A stretch of 64,000 bases of DNA from Enterobacter sp. RHBSTW-00994 (GCF_013782625.1 NZ_CP056199.1:2374588-2438587); one strand, 5' to 3'. Counted from the first letter of the stretch, positions 47,846 through 57,450 are shown. Made by a program: numbers and translations. Notes: a model not told the origin generated them from the sequence alone.

Positions 47846-49444
47846 TTAGTTCAGTTTTGCTTTCGAGAAATCACTGCCCATCAGGCTTACGCTGTAGCCC
47901 GTCACATTACTACGGGTCGCGTAGAAGGTTTTTCCGTTCGCCAGCGCAATCCACGGTGCTTGCTGATAGAAAATGTCCTGCGCCTGGCTGTACAACTTCG
48001 CACGCTCAGCCGGATTGCTGGTCAGTTTCGCTTTCTGCACCAGGCCATCATAACCTTTGTCGCACCAGCGCGCGGCATTGGATCCGGTTTTGATACTGTT
48101 GCAGCCCAGCAGTACATCGGCAAAGTTATCCGGGTCGCCGTTATCTGACATCCAGCCAAAGAGCGCAGAATCGTGTTCGCCTTTACGCATGCCGGAGAGA
48201 TATTCCCCCCACTCGTAAGAGACAATTTTGGCCTTAATGCCCACTTTCGCCCAGTCGCTTTGGATCATCTCCGCAATGCGGCGTGAATTCGGGTTATACG
48301 GACGCTGGACCGGCATTGACCACAACGTGACTTCAGCCCCCTGCTCAAGACCAGCTTGTTTCAGCAGCGCTTTCGCCTTTTCAGGATCGTAGCTGTAGTC
48401 TTTGAGGTCTTTGTTATAGCCGAGCATATTCGGTGGAATCGGTGATTTTGCTACCGTACCGGACCCCATAAACACGGCATTCACAATCGCTTTTTTATCC
48501 GTGGCATAGTTCAACGCCTGGCGTACCAGCACATTATCAAACGGTTTCTTCTCGGTGTTAAAGGCCAGATACCCCACGTTGAGCGCATCCACTGAATGCA
48601 ATGTCAGGTCTTTGTTGTTTTTGATCACATCGAACTGTACCGGTGACGGCGCAGGAATGATCTGACATTCATTGGTCTGCAGTTTCGCCAGGCGGGTTTC
48701 AACATTAGGGGTGATGGAGAAGATCAGGTGTTTGGTCGGCACTTCGCCATCCCAGTAATTCGGGTTAGCTGCATAGCGGATCAGCGAGTCAACTTTGTAC
48801 TGCTGAAGCACGTAAGGTCCGGTCCCGATTGGCCAGGTATCAACGTTCTCTGGCGTGCCTTTTTTCAGCATCACATCCGCGTATTCAGCAGACAAAATAG
48901 AGGCAAAATCCATCCCCCAGTCGGCCAGGAACGCGGCATTCGGTTCACTCAGCACAAACTGAACGTGGTAATCGTCGATCTTTTTGACATCCTGAATCAG
49001 CTTATCCAGACCGACGTCATTAAAGTATTCGTAATTGCCCTGGGACACATTGTGATACGGGTGTTTAGGGTCTTTCTGACGCATGACGGAGAAAATCACG
49101 TCATCCGCATTGAAATCACGGGTCGGTTTGAAATATTTATTGCTATTGAATTTCACCCCTTTTCGCAGGGTAAAGGTATAGGTCTTGCCATCCGGGGAGA
49201 TGGTCCACGACTCTGCCAGGGATGGAACTGGCGTATTTTTCACTGGATCAAAATTAATCAGGCGATTGTACAAAACCTGAGAGCTGGCAACAAATGACGG
49301 GCCAGAACTGGCAATTTGCGGATTGAACGATTCCGGTGAGGCTTCGGAGCAATAAATAATCGTATCGTTGTTTGCCGCCCACGCAGCACTTGCCGGTAAA
49401 AGAGTGCTCAGCGCGAGAGCGAGCAGCGTTTTCCCTGTAGACAT
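47846..49444 (-). CDS. Orphan peptide/nickel-type ABC substrate-binding protein (DppA-like)
   Basis: A 532-residue periplasmic binding protein of the DppA/OppA/SapA family. Signal peptide to AAWAA (about residue 23). Family landmarks are TIIYCSEASPESFNPQ, PVPSLAESWTISPDGKTYTF, GTGPYVLQQYKV and LGYLAFN-like VGYLAFNTEKKPFDNVLVRQ. No permease or ATPase gene is nearby, so it must share the Dpp or Sap transporter or act in sensing, like MppA. Start ATG 49444; an upstream extension of 26 residues would disrupt the signal peptide. It is divergent from srfABC. Confidence 0.88.
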   Translation of the reverse strand: MSTGKTLLALALSTLLPASAAWAANNDTIIYCSEASPESFNPQIASSGPSFVASSQVLYNRLINFDPVKNTPVPSLAESWTISPDGKTYTFTLRKGVKFNSNKYFKPTRDFNADDVIFSVMRQKDPKHPYHNVSQGNYEYFNDVGLDKLIQDVKKIDDYHVQFVLSEPNAAFLADWGMDFASILSAEYADVMLKKGTPENVDTWPIGTGPYVLQQYKVDSLIRYAANPNYWDGEVPTKHLIFSITPNVETRLAKLQTNECQIIPAPSPVQFDVIKNNKDLTLHSVDALNVGYLAFNTEKKPFDNVLVRQALNYATDKKAIVNAVFMGSGTVAKSPIPPNMLGYNKDLKDYSYDPEKAKALLKQAGLEQGAEVTLWSMPVQRPYNPNSRRIAEMIQSDWAKVGIKAKIVSYEWGEYLSGMRKGEHDSALFGWMSDNGDPDNFADVLLGCNSIKTGSNAARWCDKGYDGLVQKAKLTSNPAERAKLYSQAQDIFYQQAPWIALANGKTFYATRSNVTGYSVSLMGSDFSKAKLN

Positions 49445-49582
49445 GGTTATAACCCTTTCGGTTTTATTATATAGAACAGTAATAACAGCACAGCCCCGAT
49501 GGACTGGCAAATAACGAAACACTATCAGGTTATTCTAAAGCAGTGTATTTCGCTGGTTTTGCAATCAGTGCCTGAAAAATTG

Positions 49583-49596
49583 ATTTGCCTTAAGTC
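49583..49596 (+). promoter_or_regulatory. Shared 14-base motif upstream of srfA
   Basis: ATTTGCCTTAAGTC here is identical to 32498-32511 upstream of the Aer-like gene. In both places a GC-[GA]-TA element follows 16 bases later (GCATAACT here, GCGTATAA there). An 11-base version (ATTTGCCTTAA) is at 8385-8395 upstream of the arginase-like gene. It could be a promoter element or activator site; its binding protein is unknown. Confidence 0.35.
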
Positions 49597-49727
49597 CCCT
49601 TATTCGTCAAGCATAACTGCGACGATCTATGCTGCAAGAAATCGCCGCTTTTGCCGTCTCATCACCCGTTTGGTTGCTTTTCTATTTCGGTAAAGTAGAG
49701 AGGTGAAGAAGTATATGGGACCAAATC

Positions 49728-51074
49728 GTGGCAAAAACTCTTTTACGCAGCGGTAATCTGGATGACTTTCAGGCCGTTGGCGGCGGCGGACAAGCCGTTT
49801 TTGAATCAGCATTGCAGATCCGTGAAGCACTCCGCTTACGCAAACAGCAGACGATTGTCGATTGTCTGGCCATTCCTCAAGTTAACGATGGTGGCGATCG
49901 TGTCGACTGGTATTCGCCTGTAGACGGTGCGGTCTCCAGCTGGAAAACCGCCGACGAAGATGAACGTTTTCGTGCGTTGCGCTATCTGGAAAATACGCTT
50001 GCAAGCGTAGAGTCGCTGAGTAAAAAGTGCCTCCAGTCGCCTAAAACCGCACAGCAGCTTTTTGGCTCCCTGCTCTCCAAAGCTTTTCAGTTCCCCGGTG
50101 AAAATTTCCTGTTTCTGGTTGATGGCAAACCGGTCATCACCTTTTGGGGATTTGTGAATCTCAACGAGAATGCACGTGATGATGTTCTCGAATGCCTGCG
50201 CGAATCACTTATCCCGGAACCAGAACCCGTTCAGATCGAAGATCCGGAGCCAGAACCTACGCCAGTCATTACCTTTGAACAGGCTGATGAACCGCTGATT
50301 GCCCCGGCGACGGTCGTTCGTATTACACCTGACGAGTTGTACGAACCTGAACCCACACCGGTGATTATTCCGCCCGTCGTCGAAGCGGTGTCAGTTCCTG
50401 TTTCTGAACCTGTGCGTAAAAAACGTCGCGTTCCTCTGTGGTCCCTGCCGGTAGCCGCTGTGATCGTCGCGGCGGTTGCTGCGCCACTGCTGTGGCCAAA
50501 ACCTGCGCCGTCATCCGAACCTGAACCAGCGCCCGTTCTTGCACCTGTGGCTATTGCGCCAAAACCTGTTCAGCCTGTTGAACCGCTGGCGATGAATCTC
50601 CCGCTGCATCAGGCAGAAGTTCTGGCCACGAAAACCAAAGAACCAGCACCCGCTCCTGTCGCCGAGCCTGTAGTTATTGCGGCGATCCCGAAAGATGTGA
50701 TGGTGATGGATGCCAGCCAGGTGAAAGCCGGTTCGACCCGGTTCCTGAACGGTAACTGGCGCGCAATTCTGGATGTGAAAGACCCGGTGACAGGCAAACC
50801 GCCGTCACTGCGTTACCAGATCCAGAACAACAAAGGTATCGCTCGTGTCGTTCATGGCGATAACGTCGTTTGCCGCACAGAGATTTTCTCCGGGTTACAC
50901 AGCAATGGCGAACTGATGATCAAAAGTCGCGGTAATGCACGTTGCACTGACGGTTCTCGCTACCCTATGCCTGAGATTGCCTGCAAAGCCGGAACCAGTG
51001 ACGTGGCGGAATGCAGCGCCCGTTATGATGCCAAAACCGTCGTTTCATTGACGTTCAAAAAAGTAGGTGCGTGA
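49728..51074 (+). CDS. srfA: SrfA family protein
   Basis: A 448-residue protein of the Salmonella SrfA type. The N-terminal domain (about 1-160) opens AKTLLRSGNLDDFQAVGGGG. A Pro/Glu-rich linker (EPEP, TPVI repeats) leads to one transmembrane segment (about 237-257, LPVAAVIVAAVAAPLLW), a second Pro-rich linker and a C-terminal domain with cysteines. This suggests an inner-membrane protein with a cytoplasmic N- and periplasmic C-terminal domain. The start is GTG 49728; the nearby ATG at 49715 is out of frame. In Salmonella srfABC was found as SsrB-responsive and, as I recall, in the flagellar regulon. Biochemical function unknown. Confidence 0.87.
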   Translation: MAKTLLRSGNLDDFQAVGGGGQAVFESALQIREALRLRKQQTIVDCLAIPQVNDGGDRVDWYSPVDGAVSSWKTADEDERFRALRYLENTLASVESLSKKCLQSPKTAQQLFGSLLSKAFQFPGENFLFLVDGKPVITFWGFVNLNENARDDVLECLRESLIPEPEPVQIEDPEPEPTPVITFEQADEPLIAPATVVRITPDELYEPEPTPVIIPPVVEAVSVPVSEPVRKKRRVPLWSLPVAAVIVAAVAAPLLWPKPAPSSEPEPAPVLAPVAIAPKPVQPVEPLAMNLPLHQAEVLATKTKEPAPAPVAEPVVIAAIPKDVMVMDASQVKAGSTRFLNGNWRAILDVKDPVTGKPPSLRYQIQNNKGIARVVHGDNVVCRTEIFSGLHSNGELMIKSRGNARCTDGSRYPMPEIACKAGTSDVAECSARYDAKTVVSLTFKKVGA

Positions 51075-51078
51075 CCCT

Positions 51079-54060
51079 ATGCTGGTAAATCTTTGCGACT
51101 ACAAACAAAGTGTTACGCTCATTGCAAATAGCGGCGTGCAATTTCTGGATTTTGGCCTGACGCCACAGGACACCGCCAGCAATGGACGCTTCGTGCGTAA
51201 AACGGCGAACGGTCCGCTGCTGCGCCTGGATTATGATCTGGTGAATGGGCGCTATACTCTGCCCGTCTCTGGCGGCGGTCAGCCGGAAGTGGTTAAACCT
51301 GAAAGCACTATCCCGTTACTTCAGTCATTAACTGTGCTGGATGGTGTCTGGCTTCCCGTTCCTTTCCTGCGTTTTAACCCGCCAAGAACCTTCGTTGATG
51401 GACCAGACAACTGGGCGCGCGTTCAGGTACGTAAACTGGAAACCCCTGACAGTGCCGGAAATACGCACCGGGTCACCTTCGCGCTCGACAGCCAGATTGC
51501 CGGGCATGCTACATCAGCCCTCTCGCCTGTTGAAAACGACATTCTGAACGGAACCCGTTTTGCGCTTGCCTGGGGTGATGAAGAGGTAGAGAGTTTCCTT
51601 GATCAAACCTGGATAGACGGCTGGCTGCGCGAAGCATTCAGTCAGTTTGCAACCAACGTTGAAAATCGTTCGGATCGTGACCTTCAGCAAGCAATGCGGA
51701 GCTTTGAGTACCAGGCCCACTGGCTCAATCTGCTGACCATGCTCGGTGAACAAATCACCGTGCCTGAAGTCAAGTTTGTGACCCATACGCTTAGCACGCC
51801 GGCGATTCCGGTAGACCTGATCCTCGACGTCGGTAACACCCATACCTGCGGCGTGATTATTGAAGATCATGGTGATGCAAACGACGGTCTGCGCCAGACC
51901 GCCGAGCTTCAGGTTCGTTCGTTAAGCGAACCTCAGTTTCTCAACGAACCGCTCTTCACCAGCCGCCTGGAGTTCTCGGAAGCGCGTTTCGGCAAGCAAC
52001 ACTTCTCGGTTGAAAGTGGCCGGGAGGATGCCTTTGTCTGGCCGTCAATCGTTCGTGTTGGCGATGAAGCCCGCAAACTGGCGATGCAGCGCCTGGGGAC
52101 AGAGGGTAACAGCGGGATCTCAAGTCCTCGTCGTTATTTATGGGATGAAACGCCTGTTGTACAGGACTGGCGCTTCAGCCAGATGAACAGCAAAACCCAG
52201 CGAGAGCCTCTTGCAACCGCGTTCCCGCTGATGAACCTGATGAATGATGACGGCGAACCGCTCTTCACGTTGCCACAGGATGAACGTCTGCCCGTCTTTT
52301 CGCCGCAATACAGCCGTAGTACGCTGATGACCCATATGCTCTGCGAGCTACTGGCACAGGCACTGGGGCAGATTAACAGCGTCGCAACGCGTTTACGTCT
52401 GGGCTTCCCGGCCTCTCCGCGCCAGTTGCGAACCCTGATCCTGACGCTGCCCTCGGCAATGCCAAAACAAGAGCGCGAAATCTTCCGCCGCCGTATGTTC
52501 GAAGCGATCGCTATCGTCTGGAAAGCAATGGGATGGCATCCTCAGGACGAGGATTTTGCCAGCCGGAAGCAGCAAGAAAAAAGCGTGATTCCGGTCCCTG
52601 AAATTCAGATGGAGTGGGACGAAGCCAGTTGCGGTCAACTGGTGTGGCTGTACAACGAGGCGATCTCCCATTTTGGTGGTCAGACGGAGGCGTTCTTTAC
52701 CTCACTCGCCCGACCGGATCGCGAGCCTGAACCGGGGGTAAACCCGGGTCGTTGCCTGCGCGTTGCGTCTATCGACATTGGCGGCGGGACAACGGACATG
52801 GCGATCACTCACTACCAACTGGATGACGGTTCCGGCAATAACGTCAAAATTACGCCACAGCTTCTCTTCCGTGAAGGTTTTAAAGTTGCTGGGGATGACA
52901 CACTGCTGGATGTTATCCAGCGTTACGTGCTGCCTGCCCTGCAAACCCAGTTACAAAAATCCGGGATCGCTGATGCCTCTCTGCTGATGGCTTCGCTGTT
53001 CGGGGATTCAGGGCGTATTGATACCCAGGCGGTGTTACGTCAGCAAACGGCGCTTCAGCTCTTTATGCCGATCGGTCACGCGATTCTGGCGGCCTGGGAA
53101 TCCAGCGATATTGACGATCCTGTTGCCGGGTTGCATGCCACCTTTGGTGATTTACTGCGCCAGAAACCCACCCGCAACGTGATGAACTATTTGCAGCAGG
53201 CAATCGACCACGCCCTGCCGGCGGGATCAGCCGCATTCGATCTCTTTGCCGTGCCGCTGCACATCAGCTTCCGTGAAATGCAGGATGCCATGCTGGCAGG
53301 TCAGTTCACGCTGGCAGCCCCGCTTCATGCAGTGTGCGAGGCTATCTCCCACTACAGTTGCGATATTCTGCTGATCACCGGCCGTCCGGGATGTTTACCC
53401 GGCGTACAGGCACTGATCCGCCACCTGCAACCGGTTCCGGTCAACCGCATTGTCTGGCTGGATAAATATCAGGTTCACGAATGGTATCCGTTCAGCCAGC
53501 AAGGTCGCATCGGAAACCCGAAATCCACCGCAGCCGTCGGGGCCATGCTGTGCAGCCTGGCGCTCGACTTGCGTCTGCCACGGTTTAATTTTAAAGCTGC
53601 TGATATTGGGGCGTACTCCACCGTGCGTTATCTGGGGGTACTGGATAACACGGTAAATACCTTGCGTGAAGAGAACGTCTGGTATCAGGATATCGACCTC
53701 GATAAACCCGGCGCAAAACTGGATGCCCGCCTGCACTTCCCTCTGCGTGGCAACGTGACGCTCGGTTTCCGCCAACTGGAAAATTCACGCTGGCCTGCCA
53801 CGCCGCTCTATACGCTGAGCATCAACTCTGCTGAACTGGCAAAAACCATCGCCGGTGACGGAGTGCTGAACGTTCGCCTTAAATTGCGCGGCGGGACGAA
53901 ACAGGAAGGCCCTGAATCGTTCGAATTGAGCGATGCATGGCTTCAGGATGGCACGCCTGTTTCGGCTGATGCATTGACATTTAAACTGAATACCCTGGCC
54001 GATCGCCGACACAGCGGCAGCCACTACTGGATCGACAGCGGGAGCGTATACCTGAAATGA
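51079..54060 (+). CDS. srfB: SrfB family protein, actin/Hsp70-like ATPase fold
   Basis: A 993-residue protein of the SrfB family. Two phosphate-binding loops of the actin/Hsp70/sugar-kinase fold are visible: LDVGNTHTCGVI with D250, and SIDIGGGTTDMAI with D566 to D573, far apart as if a large insert or extra domain separates the lobes. Such proteins couple ATP binding to assembly or conformational work. I start at ATG 51079, four bases after srfA, with AGGTG upstream; a GTG four codons earlier overlaps srfA. srfC follows with a four-base overlap, so the three proteins are made together and probably act as one complex. Confidence 0.88.
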   Translation: MLVNLCDYKQSVTLIANSGVQFLDFGLTPQDTASNGRFVRKTANGPLLRLDYDLVNGRYTLPVSGGGQPEVVKPESTIPLLQSLTVLDGVWLPVPFLRFNPPRTFVDGPDNWARVQVRKLETPDSAGNTHRVTFALDSQIAGHATSALSPVENDILNGTRFALAWGDEEVESFLDQTWIDGWLREAFSQFATNVENRSDRDLQQAMRSFEYQAHWLNLLTMLGEQITVPEVKFVTHTLSTPAIPVDLILDVGNTHTCGVIIEDHGDANDGLRQTAELQVRSLSEPQFLNEPLFTSRLEFSEARFGKQHFSVESGREDAFVWPSIVRVGDEARKLAMQRLGTEGNSGISSPRRYLWDETPVVQDWRFSQMNSKTQREPLATAFPLMNLMNDDGEPLFTLPQDERLPVFSPQYSRSTLMTHMLCELLAQALGQINSVATRLRLGFPASPRQLRTLILTLPSAMPKQEREIFRRRMFEAIAIVWKAMGWHPQDEDFASRKQQEKSVIPVPEIQMEWDEASCGQLVWLYNEAISHFGGQTEAFFTSLARPDREPEPGVNPGRCLRVASIDIGGGTTDMAITHYQLDDGSGNNVKITPQLLFREGFKVAGDDTLLDVIQRYVLPALQTQLQKSGIADASLLMASLFGDSGRIDTQAVLRQQTALQLFMPIGHAILAAWESSDIDDPVAGLHATFGDLLRQKPTRNVMNYLQQAIDHALPAGSAAFDLFAVPLHISFREMQDAMLAGQFTLAAPLHAVCEAISHYSCDILLITGRPGCLPGVQALIRHLQPVPVNRIVWLDKYQVHEWYPFSQQGRIGNPKSTAAVGAMLCSLALDLRLPRFNFKAADIGAYSTVRYLGVLDNTVNTLREENVWYQDIDLDKPGAKLDARLHFPLRGNVTLGFRQLENSRWPATPLYTLSINSAELAKTIAGDGVLNVRLKLRGGTKQEGPESFELSDAWLQDGTPVSADALTFKLNTLADRRHSGSHYWIDSGSVYLK

Positions 54061-56231
54061 CAGCGACGACCACCACCACTCAGGCCTTAATCGGGTGGAT
54101 TAATGAGACGCGCCTGAACGCCCCGATTCTGGACAACGATGCGGATGCACTTCTGGCCCGGTTGAATGCGGTTCAAGCGCGCGAGCACGCCATAAACGCG
54201 GCACTTGCCCGACCTGCCAGTATTGGCCTGTATGGCCATTCCCAGGCGGCAAAAGCGCATTTGTTGACATCCCTCTGTGGCAGCGGCAATGCCCGCCTGA
54301 ATGTTGCCCCAGGCCAGCGCACATTTGACTATTTCTCGCATATCAATCCGGGGCATGCCCTGACCAATATGGCGATCCGTTTCACCCGGGAAAACCACGA
54401 CGTTGCCGATGAAGCATTTCCGTTACGTCTGAGCCTGGTTACAGAAGCTGAACTGGTACAGTTGTTTATCGCCCGAACGGCCCTCCACCCGCAGATCCGT
54501 CCGGTGGATAAATCGGTCATTGAAACCCGTCTTGAGAAATGGCGCGCATTGCGTCAACCGCAAGGTGTTCCGGGGATGACGTCAGAGGAAGTGGGCGCCA
54601 TTGCGCGCTTCTGGCAAAGCACAGTCCCAGGTGCGAAACAGCAAATTGATGATGCTCTCTGGCATCAGTTCGCCCTGCTGGTCCCCTCGCTGGATTTAAG
54701 CACGCGCGCCAGCGTGTGGTCACTTCTGTGGGGTGAACAACAAGAGTTAACTCAGCAGTGGCTAAAACTGGCCCATGTTCTGAACCAGACCAGTCATGCT
54801 CAGGTGCTTGCCGCACCACTTAGCCTGCTCGTTGATAACTTTGGTCTGCCGAGCGAAGGCTTCCTCACGCACGGTGCATTCGCCTCTTCTGAAGCACAGG
54901 AAGCGTTGCTTCACCCACTGAGCAACGGAGAGATGTTGAATGCCATCAGTATTCCCGTCGATACTCTCGCATTCCTGACCCGTGAACTGGTGCTGCCCGT
55001 AGAGGGATGTGTACTGGATAACGTTGATATTATTGATATTCCGGCCTTCTCTGATCAAAGCGCTCCTCTGCTGACTCAGGCTAAGTGCCAGTGGTTGCTC
55101 GAACATTATCGCCAGCAGCTTCAGCCAGATGTGCTGGTTATTTGCAATGCAACCGCACAGCACGAGCACACGGCAAAAACGGCAAAAGTTCTCCTGAACT
55201 GGGTTAAAGAAACGCAGCCTACGGCAGACTCCGCCTTGCCGGGACTGGTCTGGGCTATTACTCCGCATGACGCACGTTTTACCACGAAACAAAACCTTGA
55301 TGAGGCGGTCCAGCACCTGCTGGGTAAACCAGGCCAGCGCTGGGGCACATTACAGGCGCTGGATAGCCACAGCATGCAGCGTGTAGTGGAATGGTTGTCT
55401 CAGGCAACGCTCAGTTCCCAACGTCAGACCCGGCTGCATACCCTAAAAACACTGTTGCAGCATGAACTGTCGGCACTAATGCACAGTTATCTTGCGCCGG
55501 TGACGCTGGAACCTGGTATCCGCCGTGCTCAGGCTGAAAGCATGGTGCGTATGCTGCAAAGCAGTGCGGCACGTCACGGTGAGTTGCTCGATGGGATTTT
55601 GCCACCGTTAAGCGCATTTGAAACACTGTTAGCGGTACAGCAACCCCGGGAAGAACAGGTTAATGGCCTGTTCACGGATGTCATTGACCTCTTCGCCGAA
55701 CAGACTCAGGACAACAGCGGTCAGTTCCAGACGAAGGACAAAGCGCGACTGGCGCACAAAGTCTGGATCAATCACCTGCGGCAGTGGAGTCGCAACGAGG
55801 CCGCAGCTGCCCGCTTAGGTCTTGAGCCTGGGGTATTGCAGCAGATAGCTGACGTTCTGGTCATAAGCAGCTATCGCCTGAATCTGCCTCAGCAACTCCA
55901 GGGTATTGTCGAGACGGACAAGAGCAGTGCTGCACAGTTACATGCCGTGATGGGGAATTTCGTTGGTTGGCTGGGATACGAACAGACGCCTGCTGCGCAA
56001 CGTCCGGCAAGCCGTGTTCGTAAAGGCCAGGCTATTTTCGTCACTCCGGTAGTAAACAGCACGACGCCACGCCTGGTACGCCTTGGCGAACAACCGGTTC
56101 ATGCCGCCACGGCTTATGTTTACGACTGGCTGGTTGCCCTCTACAGCCGGGCAATTGAGAACATTGATTACCAGCACCCTCACGATGTACAGCCTGCCGC
56201 CCGGCAAGCTTTACAGGCAATATTGCGGTAA
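54057..56231 (+). CDS. srfC: SrfC family protein, degenerate P-loop GTPase-like
   Basis: A 724-residue protein of the SrfC family, annotated as a virulence factor. An N-terminal dynamin-like GTPase core is suggested by SIGLYGHSQAAKAHLLTSL (P-loop region) and NVDIIDIPAF (G3 region). The P-loop GHSQAAKA (60-67) keeps Lys66 but has Ala in place of the second Gly and of the Ser/Thr. The C-terminal half is helical. In Xenorhabdus srfABC products have been reported as cytotoxic, but the mechanism is unclear. Co-translated with srfB. Confidence 0.87.
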   Translation: MTATTTTTQALIGWINETRLNAPILDNDADALLARLNAVQAREHAINAALARPASIGLYGHSQAAKAHLLTSLCGSGNARLNVAPGQRTFDYFSHINPGHALTNMAIRFTRENHDVADEAFPLRLSLVTEAELVQLFIARTALHPQIRPVDKSVIETRLEKWRALRQPQGVPGMTSEEVGAIARFWQSTVPGAKQQIDDALWHQFALLVPSLDLSTRASVWSLLWGEQQELTQQWLKLAHVLNQTSHAQVLAAPLSLLVDNFGLPSEGFLTHGAFASSEAQEALLHPLSNGEMLNAISIPVDTLAFLTRELVLPVEGCVLDNVDIIDIPAFSDQSAPLLTQAKCQWLLEHYRQQLQPDVLVICNATAQHEHTAKTAKVLLNWVKETQPTADSALPGLVWAITPHDARFTTKQNLDEAVQHLLGKPGQRWGTLQALDSHSMQRVVEWLSQATLSSQRQTRLHTLKTLLQHELSALMHSYLAPVTLEPGIRRAQAESMVRMLQSSAARHGELLDGILPPLSAFETLLAVQQPREEQVNGLFTDVIDLFAEQTQDNSGQFQTKDKARLAHKVWINHLRQWSRNEAAAARLGLEPGVLQQIADVLVISSYRLNLPQQLQGIVETDKSSAAQLHAVMGNFVGWLGYEQTPAAQRPASRVRKGQAIFVTPVVNSTTPRLVRLGEQPVHAATAYVYDWLVALYSRAIENIDYQHPHDVQPAARQALQAILR

Positions 56232-56241
56232 TACACCGTAG

Positions 56242-56263
56242 CAGCCCGCCTGAGTGCGGGCTG
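56242..56263 (+). terminator. Terminator of srfABC
   Basis: CAGCCCGC-CTGAGT-GCGGGCTG, a perfect 8-base stem with a 6-base loop, 10 bases past the srfC stop and followed by TTATTCTTCC. The convergent hydrolase gene ends directly next to it. Confidence 0.7.
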
Positions 56264-57028
56264 TTATTCTTCCGTCATACTTACACTGGTGGCTATGGCT
56301 TTCGCCAGTGCCGACGGTGTTTCCCACGACATGGAATGTCCGGCATTGGGCAGGATCTTAACGTCAACACCCTGAGCCTGAAGGGCATCAACATCCGCAT
56401 CGGGTAATGAAAGTTCACCAAAAATGAGCGTCACCGGGCAGGATAGTGATAAAAATTGAGCTGACCAGTCGGGGCTGACACCCGCAACCAGGCTGGTCGA
56501 ACCTCGCCATACCGCATAGGGGGCTGAGTTTTGCAGACACCCTGCCCAGGGTGTTTTTTCCGCTGAGAGCAAAGCGTGATACCCGTGTTCAACGAACTGA
56601 TGTTCAGTTTGTTTGGCAATAGATCGACTAAACATTCCCCCGCCTGCGTGGAAATTAGGCTCTGAAACCATTAATCCCTTGATGCGATCCTGCATTAATA
56701 CCGCAGTCTCTATCGCAATGCTGCCGCCCATACTGTGTCCATACAGCCAGAAAGTCTCGATGCCCAGGTGATTAAGCCATTCAACAACAACCCGCGCCTG
56801 ATCGCTTGTGCGATAGCGGTAATGCTCAGGTTTGTCGCTGTAGCCGCTGCCAGGCAAATCAATGAGAAGGGCTCTGCGCGTACCAAAATTCGGGTCGCAG
56901 ACAACACGAGGATATTCATAGGAAGAGGCACACCCAAGGCCGTGAATAAACACGATGGGATCGCCATGTCCGGGAAGATCTTGCCAGCGAACCACGCAGT
57001 CCGCATGTTGCGAGTAAAAACTGTTCAT
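56264..57028 (-). CDS. Alpha/beta hydrolase
   Basis: A 254-residue alpha/beta hydrolase. The oxyanion region is VFIHGLGCASSYEY, the nucleophile elbow GHSMGG has Ser99, and the catalytic His is in NAGHSMSWE near the C-terminus. DLPGSGYSDKP is the usual second conserved loop. There is no signal peptide, so it is cytoplasmic. The substrate (ester, lactone, C-C bond or halide) cannot be predicted. Start ATG 57028 with GGAG upstream. It is convergent with srfC and 86 bases after ortT on the same strand. Confidence 0.83.
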   Translation of the reverse strand: MNSFYSQHADCVVRWQDLPGHGDPIVFIHGLGCASSYEYPRVVCDPNFGTRRALLIDLPGSGYSDKPEHYRYRTSDQARVVVEWLNHLGIETFWLYGHSMGGSIAIETAVLMQDRIKGLMVSEPNFHAGGGMFSRSIAKQTEHQFVEHGYHALLSAEKTPWAGCLQNSAPYAVWRGSTSLVAGVSPDWSAQFLSLSCPVTLIFGELSLPDADVDALQAQGVDVKILPNAGHSMSWETPSALAKAIATSVSMTEE

Positions 57029-57114
57029 AGGCACTCCATTTGTGATGCACTGTTTATTTATACAGTTATCAGTAATGAAATGCTACGACTCTCTTGTAAA
57101 AGCGGAATCGGGCT

Positions 57115-57288
57115 TCAGAAAAGCGATATCAACAATGCGACCGGGAAACTCATGGGCCAGGTGGACCCTACCAGGAAAGCGCTCAGGAGGCGAATACGTT
57201 TACGATCTTTAGACAGGAACCAGGTAATTAACGCGCAGATTGACGCCATGATTACGTAGAAAACCAACATTTTTTGATACAGCGTCAC
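57115..57288 (-). CDS. ortT: Small membrane toxin of the GhoT/OrtT family
   Basis: A 57-residue protein with two transmembrane segments: the N-terminal MLVFYVIMASICALITWFL and the C-terminal LLSAFLVGSTWPMSFPVALL, ending ISLF. It matches E. coli OrtT/YdcX (57 residues) and the GhoT toxin, which damage the inner membrane and lower ATP. OrtT is an orphan toxin without a GhoS-type antitoxin, and none is seen here. I start at GTG 57288 to give the E. coli length; it has GGTGAG upstream. In E. coli the gene lies between patD and ydcY, so position is conserved apart from the inserted srf block. Confidence 0.85.
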   Translation of the reverse strand: MTLYQKMLVFYVIMASICALITWFLSKDRKRIRLLSAFLVGSTWPMSFPVALLISLF

Positions 57289-57450
57289 CTTGCTCACCCA
57301 ATCTGTAAAAAATAACCGCGCGCAATATGCGACATATGTTGATACAGATCAAGTTTTTTCATTACATAATAACCACTTAAATAACAAGGATAATAACAAG
57401 TAGGTATCTATTGTTACAACTCCGGATAAGCCGAGATTATCTTTCCTGAT

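Noticed and set aside
49583-49620. Sigma-28 promoter for srfABC
   Set aside because: No GCCGATAA-like -10 at 11 bases from a TAAA-type -35; the shared motif here has the wrong spacing.
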